Shown here piece by piece: positions 1 through 7,477 of a DNA stretch of 22,601 nt; the first letter of the stretch is position 1; the number at the start of each line of letters is the position of its first letter. Both the position numbers and the translations under genes were made by a program. Under the pieces are notes generated by a model. It saw only the letters and a list, made by a program, of their open reading frames with translations, was not told the origin of the DNA and made no database searches. Origin of the DNA: Protostelium mycophagum (taxonomy: Eukaryota; Evosea; Variosea; Protosteliida; Protosteliaceae); the NCBI GenBank assembly GCA_002081555.1, contig MZNV01000491.1:1-22601 (forward strand). Reading direction: 5' to 3'.

Positions 1-48
1 AGGTAACAGATTAGCAGTCTGCCGCCTTAACCACTCGGCCACGCTACC
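1..48 (-). tRNA. tRNA-Ser (anticodon GCT), 3' part cut off by window edge
   Basis: Read on the minus strand from base 48, the sequence gives a 7-nt acceptor 5' strand (GGTAGCG), then TG and a D-arm with the class II signature GCCGAGTGGTTAAGGC. An anticodon stem GCAGA/TCTGT closes on the loop CTGCTAA. The anticodon GCT occupies bases 13-15 and reads AGC/AGT serine codons. The variable arm, T-arm and 3' acceptor strand lie beyond the left edge. D-arm and anticodon loop match eukaryotic cytosolic tRNA-Ser. No intron is seen in the visible part. Confidence 0.9.
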
Positions 49-558
49 TTGACACAGCTTACGTACCTCCATAACAAACATTTGCTACTGCGCCATAAGT
101 ACAAACAGCATTTGCAAATGAAGAATAATACTCTTGAAGACTATTTCCACCATACAACCAAAGATATAGACACAGAATTAAGGGATATTAGAATAGTGTG
201 CCTTTATATGTTTTCTACTCTCAATAACAATGAACAGCACCTTTACTTGGGTATCCCTTACCTTTCCACTTCATGTAAAGTGTGAATCATAATTATTATG
301 TATGCCTATAAATCGCTTTCAGCAGAATTTATACAAAATAATGTGATGGAATGTAGTGTGATAAAATAGATAATATAAAAGAGAGAAGTGGATGACAACA
401 AAACATACAGATTTCTCAAGGTCGGACTCACCAACTGAGGCTGGACCTTGGCCAATAGGTACAAGTTACATTCTTGGCGGAACTATACAAGTGAGTGAAA
501 ATGTAGACACCAGAAATAAAAACTAATGTACGTAATGAATAATCGTGAAATTGCCAGA
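49..558. other. Intergenic stretch, no convincing gene
   Basis: AT-rich sequence between the tRNA and the first protein gene. Small open frames are present (for example 49-285 plus) but show no codon bias, motif or splice structure. It contains the left copy of a 73-bp direct repeat (354-426). On the minus strand that copy begins just after a donor-like GTGAGT near 431, so an untranslated exon or a neighbouring transcript could end here. Confidence 0.5.
354..426. repeat. 73-bp direct repeat, left copy
   Basis: Matches 630-702 over 73 bp with about two mismatches (GACAACAAAACATACAG against GACACCAAAACAAACAG). The two copies are in the same orientation, 276 bp apart. Flanking sequence is unrelated. 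Confidence 0.9.
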
Positions 559-1320
559 TCATATAATGCAGCCAAAACCACGACACCCAGGGCCGCCGCT
601 GTGCGAACTAGAGCCTGAGAGGCCCGTAGTAGTGTGATAAAATAGATAATATAAAAGAGAGAAGTGGATGACACCAAAACAAACAGATTTCTCAAGGTCG
701 GAGACTTTATATATAAAGAGAATAAAGAAGCATTGAGACCCACCGGTGGTCTGGGGGACGTCCTCGGCGGCATCGATGAGAGAAAGCACTAGCAAGCTGT
801 CCTTTTCTGTACTTGAAAGAAAAGCAACGTTACTTTTCTCCTCAGTCTCCTTGAGGGTAAGGATGCTTCCGGTAAGTGAAAACCATGATCTTTGGATGTT
901 AGAATCACTGATATTATTGAGAATCGAATAATCATACCTAAGATGGTTTGGAAAAACTCTCTTTGAATTGATTGACGTAAAGACCGCGAGATCTGAAAAG
1001 AGGTGAGTGTGAAAGAGGCCAAGCGTTTGGTTTGAGCGTATAAAATTACCTTGAAAATATTCAGGTTGGTGATGATCAGCAACAGAGAAGATACGGACGA
1101 GATCTGAGGTGATGGTCAGAAAATGTAAACATTGTGTGAGGCGTGTATTATTACCTTGTGGAGGGCTTCAATATTTTCACTGGACTCAAAACCTGATGAA
1201 TGGTTGCAATGAAAGAAAATCGAATTGTAAAAACACGTTTTGTGTTTCATTCCAAGCCCGTTTTTCCCACGTACCGTGACGGGGTTTTTCGAAAGGCGCT
1301 GGCTGGACACTTCACAAAGA
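559..1320 (-). CDS. Multi-exon gene of unknown function, 5' end unresolved
   Basis: I do not recognise this protein. Splice-like blocks on the minus strand are about 1275-1320, 1155-1192, 1050-1103, 938-992, 744-889 and 559-614, separated by introns of 48-129 nt with GTAAT/GTATG donors and AG acceptors. The last three long blocks join in one frame and include the segments ILTLKETEEKSNVAFLSS and LLVLSLIDAAEDVPQTT. They end in a Gly/Ser-rich tail and TGA at 559. The 38-nt block 1155-1192 does not keep phase with them, and no good start ATG is seen, so an exon boundary is wrong or the 5' part is non-coding. A TATA-like box lies upstream at 1451-1459. An alternative last-exon frame would encode a hydrophobic segment (ALGVVVLAALYDLAI). 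Coding on this strand is likely but the model is provisional. Confidence 0.4.
630..702. repeat. 73-bp direct repeat, right copy
   Basis: Second copy of the 354-426 repeat. In the model of the neighbouring minus-strand gene it lies wholly inside the last intron (615-743) and supplies much of its pyrimidine-rich 3' part. Confidence 0.9.
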
Positions 1321-1450
1321 GGGAATCATGAGAAAAATCGAAAAAGAAAAGGAAATAGTTTGAGTGGAAAATTGTACGGATTTATTCAAAGGGGATTTCT
1401 GGCAGGTGTAAATAAACAACGACGTCAAACGTCGATATTGGTTTTCAATT

Positions 1451-1459
1451 CTTTTTATA
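1451..1459 (-). promoter_or_regulatory. TATA-like box
   Basis: The minus strand reads CTATAAAAAG here, 130-180 bp upstream of the first recognisable exon of the 559-1320 gene and 150 bp past the stop of the upstream gene. Placed by sequence match only. Confidence 0.35.
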
Positions 1460-1592
1460 GCTGGATTTCCACAGAACAGCCCAGCCAGCCCTGACAGAAA
1501 GAAAGAAAAGAGAAACAGAAGAGATGTACCATGGAAGCAAGAGAAACACAAATCTCTGCTTGGGAAAGATCACACTTGTTTGATTGTACAGA

Positions 1593-1598
1593 TTTATT
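1593..1598 (-). promoter_or_regulatory. Polyadenylation signal AATAAA
   Basis: The minus strand reads AATAAA about 10 nt after the stop codon at 1609, followed by T/G-rich sequence. This is a very short 3' UTR, in keeping with the compact genome. Confidence 0.5.
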
Positions 1599-1608
1599 GT
1601 GTAACAAT

Positions 1609-2557
1609 TTAGATAGAAGCATTAATGTTGACAAAGATGTAGGTTCCAGCAATGGCATTGGCGTCCAAGTTGGCAACAATGCGAGAGTTGACTTGATCCC
1701 ACAAGCAGGGGACCTGGACGATGTTGTTTCCGGCGATCTTGATAAGTCCGACAGCGCCCTGACCGTTGTAGTTTAGAGCGGGGGTGATCAGTGCAGCCTT
1801 AGCCTGGACAGCGGCGGACAAGTCGATCTTGATACCAACCTGTCAAATGTCAGAAAATGACATGATATGCCCAGTGGGTACCTGAGCGGAAGCGTAGATG
1901 TTGTTAGATGTGAAGATGGGGGTGCATCCAGCGGGGAGGGTAACGGCAACGTTAGCGACCACTCCAACGGTAACTTGGACGTCAACAGTAGACTGTACAT
2001 TGAGGACGGTGGTAGTCCCGAGGATTCCTGGAACAATGGAAGAGATTGGGAGGATGGAGCCCAAGAGGCCGGTGATGGGGGCGAGGAGTCCTGTACACTG
2101 TCAAAAAACGAATCTCATAAATGCACTCACCAGCTTGGGTAGAGACATCAATAGCGATGTTGGCGGCAACATTAGCATGTACAAAAGTGGAGCTGGAGTA
2201 GCTGGCGGCAACAGCAACACCCTTGTTTCCAAGAATACCTCCCAAAAGACTTCCGACCAATTGGTTTCCTGTACACGTTAAGAAGGTTATTTTGACAGGT
2301 GAAGGCTCACCGAGAAGGTTGTCGAGGATGCTTCCACCGCCGAGAAGGCCGTCAAGAGGAAGACCGTTCAGAAGGCTGCCGAGAGGAAGTCCACCAAGCA
2401 GGTTGCCGATGGGCAAGCCCAAGAGGCCATTGTTTCCACCCGATAGAAGATCGCCAACTATGGGCAGTCCGTTCAGAAAGCGTTTGTCTTGTTCAGCAGC
2501 GGCTGCAAAAGCAGAAGTGCAAAGAAGTGCGACGGCGAATAGTGCAAAAGATCTCAT
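1609..2557 (-). CDS. Secreted, Leu/Gly/Val-rich hydrophobic protein, 274 aa, unknown function
   Basis: Four exons: 2311-2557, 2131-2268, 1882-2090 and 1609-1839. The introns are 40-42 nt with GTGAG/GTACC donors, and two of the three acceptors read GTGTACAG. The start at 2557 is preferred to an upstream in-frame ATG at 2635 because it opens a textbook signal peptide (MRSFALFAVALLCTSAFA, residues 1-18) followed by EQDKR, a possible dibasic processing site. Residues 28-90 are a degenerate repeat built on GLPLG/LLGG units. The rest is rich in V, A, I, T with few charges and two cysteines (TLPAGCTPIF and VQVPCLW), suggesting a beta-rich secreted or wall-associated protein. No family is recognised. 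It is divergent from the CPSF6-like gene across 211 bp, so they may share a promoter region. Exons and phases are seen; secretion is inferred. Confidence 0.85.
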
Positions 2558-2768
2558 GTTTGTTGTTGTTGCTGCTGCTGTTCGAGGCTTGTTCAGCTTA
2601 AAGTGAGAGAGGGGTGTTTGGTACTGTGCATCCAAAGTTTGGAGGCTGGTGGAAGTCCTCCAGGCTGGGGTTTCTAGTCGCAGAATACTGACTTCCGCTA
2701 TTAAACGTAAAGCGAAAGTTTGAATCTTTCCACCGATTTGATATCACATTTTCCAACGGACACCTCCC

Positions 2769-4999
2769 ATGTCTGCAGCTTTCGATATCTATGGCGATAT
2801 CGACGTGAGCACTAGTGTAGTAGACGAGTTCTCACTTTATAATAACACCTCAGGGAGGGAAGATAACAAGAATAGTGTGAAGCGTTCGAGAGCTGCGGAG
2901 GTATGAAAGATCTAATGGAAATGGTTTGACATGATCAGGAAGAGGTAAAATCTAAGAGAGTGAAAGAGGAACAAGATGATGATGAACCCTATAAATCGAC
3001 ACTCTTGTTGAATGGATTAACTTGGGTTTGTTTTTGTTTCACGAAGATGTCCTCATTATTCTAGTGGACAACAGATCAGGAGCTGGAAAACATGTTCAGC
3101 CCTTATGGTCGTTTAAGACAGATCAGATTTTTTGAAGACGAGGTGAGAGAATGATTAGATTAGTTTTTGTCAATAATGATTGCTGCAATCTTCAACAAAA
3201 GACAAATGGACCCATCTGATTTTTCAAAGACAAATGGCAAATCAAAGGATCATGCAATGGTCCAATACATCAATAAATCAGTCGCGAGCAAAGCTTTTGA
3301 GGAGTTGAAATCTGTGAAATTGCATATTCATGGCAAAGACATCACAGTGCAGCAGCCCTCAGAAGCCTTATACAAAGACCTAACCAAGCCGATTGAAAGG
3401 TAGGAGATCTTTCTTTGCCAACAAACGTTGTCGATCAGAGATGAGCGCCGGCAGAGCCGCAACAGATGGATTAGATGCGGTAAATGCACTTGCATTCCTG
3501 AATGACCAAATATTACCAAATGTGATCAACATCACGAAGAACTCATTTGATCATTCTGTGCGTTGCCGCAAAGGCAACACAATGTGTGCAGTTACTCATG
3601 TTGTTTCGGTGTGCATTTGTCGCTGAGATACACAACTAAAATTAAGCATCATTTTCCTCTTGATTTTTCAAAATATCAGAGAAAAAATCTCATTATTATT
3701 TTTATTGTGGCTTAGCCTATTTTTTGAAAAAAGGCAAATATCTGGAAGAACCAAATGAGGTAAAAAATGACAAGAATTCACAGTTCGACGAAGAGAGGCA
3801 AGGTCTACAAGAGCCGAGGTGATTCATTCTATTTTTAGAACATTTAGAAGATTCTTTCATTTTCTACTTCTGTTGTCTGCATTTTCAGATTTTTGGATGA
3901 TTGCGGCTTTGCCGCTTGCACAAATCAACAGCAATAGAATCACATCTACAACGCGTCGAATTTTGTCCATTTTAGTGATTCTTTGTCATCGTCATGCGCA
4001 AGATGAGAACAACTTGCATTGTACAAAAAGATGTTGTTGCAGCAATAGTAAAGACAGAGTGTTGATATAAATAAAATCTACATGAAACAATTGTATAATT
4101 TATTTACTGTTGTAGATGAGAGATACAGAGAAAAGGAGATAGAAAAAGAAAGAGATCGGTAATATATATACATATATAATTTTTATACATATGTGATATA
4201 ATATATATACATATATGTAATATATTTTCTTATTTTTATCAGAGAAAAAGAGAGGCACAGACAGAGAGAAAGAGAAAAGAAATATTCAAGCAGCAGCACA
4301 AGAGACAAGGAGAGAGAAAAGGAACGGGAGAAAGATAGGGAGAAAGATAGGGAGAAAGAAAAGGAACGGGAAAGGGAAAAGGAAAAGGAACGGGAAAGGG
4401 AAAAGGAAAAGGAACGGGAAAAAGATAGAGAAAGAGAAAAAGCGCGGGAAAAGGAGCGTGAAAAGGAAAGATCAAAGGACAAAGAAAAAGAAAAAGAAAA
4501 AGATAAAGATAAAGAAAAAGAAAAAGACAAAGATAAAGAGAAGAATAGAGAGAAGGAGAGGGAAACAGAAAGGGAAAAGGAGAGGGAAAAGGAAAGGGAA
4601 AAGGAAAGGGAAAAGGAGAGGGAAAAGGACAGAGAAAGAGAGAAAGAAAAGGAACGGGAAAAAGGAAGAGAAAGAGAACGAGAAAAAAATCGAGAAAAGG
4701 AGAAGGATAGAGAAAAGGATAGAGAAAAAGATCGAGAAAAAGATAGAGAAAAGGATAGAGAAAAAGATCGAGAAAAAGATAGAGAAAAGGAACGAGAAAA
4801 AGATCGAGAAAAGGATAGAGAAAAAGACAGGGGACGAGATCGAGAAAAAGAAAAGGAACGGGAAAAGGAAAAGGAACGAGAGAAAGAAAAGGAGAGGACC
4901 AGAGAAAGAGAAAAAGACAGGGAAAAAGAGAGAGAAAAGGAACGGGATAGAGATAGAGAAAAGAATAGGAGCGAGAGAAGGAGAGAAGACGAGAAGTAA
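2769..4999 (+). CDS. CPSF6/CFIm68-like pre-mRNA 3'-end processing factor with RRM and long mixed-charge tail
   Basis: Exons: 2769-2900, 2939-3025, 3065-3142, 3230-3399, 3439-3479, 3716-3818, 4129-4158 and 4243-4999 (465 aa). Residues 64-143 form one RRM. LLLNGL is RNP2, followed by LTWWTTDQELENMF; LTWWTTD is the hallmark of the CFIm large subunit, which with CFIm25 binds UGUA and sets poly(A) site choice in the nucleus. IRFFEDE and NGKSKDHAMV follow, as in CPSF6 IKFFENR.NGQSKGFA. The RNP1 aromatics are replaced by D and H. Residues 205-465 are nearly pure K/R/E/D (KEREKDRE units) in place of the usual RS domain, and contain no methionine. The first four exons are firm. Exons 3716-3818 and 4129-4158 are phase-consistent but flank introns of 236 and 310 nt that might hide other exons. 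A GTAAGT at 4996 could replace the final stop with a further splice. Confidence 0.82.
4159..4242 (+). repeat. AT-dinucleotide-rich intron
   Basis: Intron 7 of the CPSF6-like gene is mostly (TA)n and TATACATATA with a T-rich 3' end ending TTTTTATCAG. It is a simple-sequence intron that splits two halves of the charged-tail reading frame. Confidence 0.75.
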
Positions 5000-5081
5000 G
5001 TTGGCTCATTTTTGTCCAAATGAGTATCATCACAAGATGCATTACACAGAGACTGATTCTAGATTAGGCATTCCAAAAAGA

Positions 5082-5087
5082 AATAAA
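5082..5087 (+). promoter_or_regulatory. Polyadenylation signal AATAAA of the CPSF6-like gene
   Basis: AATAAA lies 83 nt after the TAA at 4999 and is followed by a T/G-rich stretch (CTGTCTGTGTGTTTATGTG), the usual downstream element. The convergent subtilase gene stops at 5140, so the two 3' UTRs probably overlap or nearly do. Confidence 0.55.
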
Positions 5088-5139
5088 GAACTGTCTGTGT
5101 GTTTATGTGTTCACATTCTGCATGTGCAGAGATCTCGGC

Positions 5140-6666
5140 TTAAGAACAGGACGCAAAGACCAACTTGTTCATGGTCTTTGCGGGAACATTTTTAACCACA
5201 TTGCTGGTGGCGAACTTGGAGATGTATGCAGCGACTTGTGCGGGTGTGAACTTTGGATTCTCGCTCAAGACAAGGGCAGCCACTGTGTTGTTGAGTGTTT
5301 AGAGTGTGCATGCATGATGTAGAGACCTCCCGTAACATGAGGACAGGCCATGGAGGTTCCAGACAGGGTCTCGTAGCTTTTTTTCGGGAAGGTCGAAGTG
5401 ATGTTTACGCCAGGTGCGAGGACGTCCACATCAGGTCCAAAGTTGGAAAAAGGAGCCCAATTGTCGTCCTGATCAGTCGCACCAACAACGATGGCCTCGG
5501 GAAGGGAAGCAGGGGACGTCTGAAGAGAGTCAAAAGATGACGATCGAAGATACTTCACGTTATGGGCGTCACCGCGATTATTTCCAGCTGCAACAACCCA
5601 GGTGATTCCGGCATTGATCGAATGGAGCACAGCCTCATTTAATGATTCTGTTTTTATCGTGATGGATGACAAACTATCCCAAGTCAATTCGACATGTTGG
5701 ACATACATCTCACTTTACAACAGAGGGCCGCTTTGTGGTCTGAACCTGCTGTGTTACCCACGAAATTGCATTTATGGTATCGGTCGTGTATCCCCTCAGA
5801 ACACAGTCCAAGGTTTTCACAGAGATCAGGTTCACCTGCAGATGTTGACCAAAGTGATGGAAGAAAAAAACCTTTTTGGCGACGCCGAAAGTTGCAGAGC
5901 CGATTGTTCCTGCAATGTGTGTGCCGTGATCAAAGCATTTTTCATCATCATGAACAAAATCGGGCCCAAATTTAGCTCTTCCCTCAAACTCTGGATGAGT
6001 CACGTCTATCCCACTGGTCACGTCATTACTACAATCTGACATCCTAGTTACTTACGAGTCAATGACGTAGACGTCGACGTTGGCAGCATCCTGAGAATAT
6101 TGGTATGTTTGGTTATAGTTGGGCTTCTGGTGGTAGTTCAGCCTTTCTATTCCCTGAATGTGTCAGAATTTTAGCAATGACCTTTTCAGACACACCCAAG
6201 CTTTGACATCTTTCTGTTTTGAACAGGTTGTAGTCGCTCTCATTATCTGATTCGCTTCGACATAAGCGACAGTATCATCTTTTAGGATCTCCTGCAGGTG
6301 CCTCACAACATCAGCATCATTCTTGATGACGAGACTCACTCCTTTGAGAAGCGCGAAGAAACGGCGTGGAAACCGCCGATGCGGTATTCATCCAACTTTT
6401 CACCACCATCGTTACGCTTGTGATCATTCCATTTGGAGATGAACCTCTCCTCTGTGTCTAGTTGGTCATCATGTAACTCTTTTGGATCATCCTACTTGCT
6501 TCAGGAGCCGCCTGACCCTTTAAGACGACGATGTACCGGCCATCTGAGGGCTTGTCGATGAAGACAGTACCAAAAGCTGAATAAATCAGAAGATAAAGAC
6601 AGCAAGTTGTTGACCTTGAACAATGATGATTGCACAGACACTGAAAACGACTTGGGTCGTTCTCAT
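5140..6666 (-). CDS. Secreted subtilisin-like serine protease (proteinase K type, S8A with I9 propeptide), 402 aa
   Basis: Nine exons: 6615-6666, 6496-6576, 6340-6457, 6196-6301, 6056-6153, 5872-6013, 5714-5835, 5327-5673 and 5140-5282. All eight introns are 36-44 nt. Residues 1-18 are a signal peptide (MRTTQVVFSVCAIIIVQA). Residues 29-115 are an inhibitor I9 prodomain (GRYIVVLKGQ at its start, DDTVAYVEAN at its end). The S8 domain follows with all catalytic residues: Asp151 (VYVIDSG), His181 (DHGTHIAGT), oxyanion Asn271 (VVAAGNN) and Ser347 (SGTSMACPH). It should be a secreted, self-activating endopeptidase. The substrate-pocket strand is odd: after PSVVN the usual SLGG is replaced by LSSITIKTE. 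That lies at the exon junction 5673/5714, whose acceptor was chosen because it is the only one keeping the frame open. It is convergent with the CPSF6-like gene. Confidence 0.93.
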
Positions 6667-6922
6667 CTTGTGAAGTTTTGAACAAAAAATCTTCTGCACA
6701 GTCTGCTCCGCTGATTGAGAATGTTCGGGTGATTCACGCAGATGTCATTGTTACTACTCGGAAATATTCACCATGGATTATGAATTGGTGCACGTTTTAT
6801 TAAATATTGATATGGAGCTTCCACTCATTAGCCCCACAAAATGCAGAATCTGTGGCAATGTCAGTGTAGTAAAAGAATAGAGCAGACTCTGTATCCAACA
6901 AGCAATAAATACAAGTCAAATT

Positions 6923-7230
6923 TTATTCGTCTTTCTTCTCTTCCGGATAAGCATAGCGTCTGTACCTCTGATCTACTCTGCTGTCTGCAAGTAAGACCTT
7001 TACAACCTCTTTTCGAAATTTCAGTGATGCCCTTATTATTGCATCATCCTGATGATCTGATGAGTCTACTCTCTTATCCTTCATGAGCATGCTCACAATC
7101 TCTATATGTCCACTCTCTGATGCCCATCTGATTGCTAGATTCTGATCATCTGATGGATCTACTCTTTTTTCTGCAAGCAGATCTTAACTACCTCTGTATG
7201 CTTAAGAAGGTGAGACAAAAGCTAGTAGTC
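6923..7230 (-). pseudogene. Ankyrin-repeat gene fragment
   Basis: The minus strand encodes about two and a half ankyrin repeats. The first open unit reads RVDPSDDQNLAIRWASESGH then IEIVSMLMKDK. The second starts RVDSSDDQDDAIIRAS and runs to VVKVLLADSRVD, then a stop at 6923-6925. Upstream, another partial unit (HTEVVKICLQKK) is out of frame with the rest by a small indel near 7170, and more decayed traces reach about 7230. There is no start codon, promoter or splice site that would make an intact gene. RVDPSDD-type repeats belong to large ankyrin families in some amoebae and protists; from sequence alone this looks like a stranded duplicate end. Binding partners cannot be guessed. Confidence 0.65.
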
Positions 7231-7477
7231 GGTCATTTGCAAAAATCTTAGGTCTTGTGGTTCTTTCGTCGCCTTAAGAGGCAAGAGTTTGGATCAGCGC
7301 ACTTGTTGATAAACACAGCACCGACAAAGCTGGGCAATAAGACATCTCTTTAGCCCAAATAAAAAAATACTATTTTTCAAAGACGCACAGAAATTGCCAA
7401 TAAAAATGAATATGATTTTCAATTCGAATTTTCTTGACCCTACACAAATCACATTTTTTAAAATCAACAGTTGTCCT

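Noticed and set aside
746-931. Plus-strand gene with a perfect GTAAGT donor at 871
   Set aside because: The protein is Ser-rich with no partner exons; the opposite strand gives a longer, more protein-like spliced frame.
2223-2606. Plus-strand Arg/Pro-rich frames
   Set aside because: Antisense of the signal-peptide exon of the secreted hydrophobic protein.
3167-3229. In-frame extension MSIMIAAIFNK as the beginning of the RRM exon
   Set aside because: It would interrupt the conserved FFEDE-TNGKSKD junction; a GTGAGA donor and an AG acceptor flank it.
4183-5042. Long minus-strand frames rich in Ser/Phe/Leu or Leu/Phe/Pro, and a Lys-rich plus frame at 4458-5195
   Set aside because: They are shadows of the A/G-rich KE/RE repeat; the plus frame in phase with the RRM exons explains the region and ends with a proper stop.
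5602-6039. Plus-strand frame of 145 codons
   Set aside because: Antisense of subtilase exons with unmistakable catalytic motifs.
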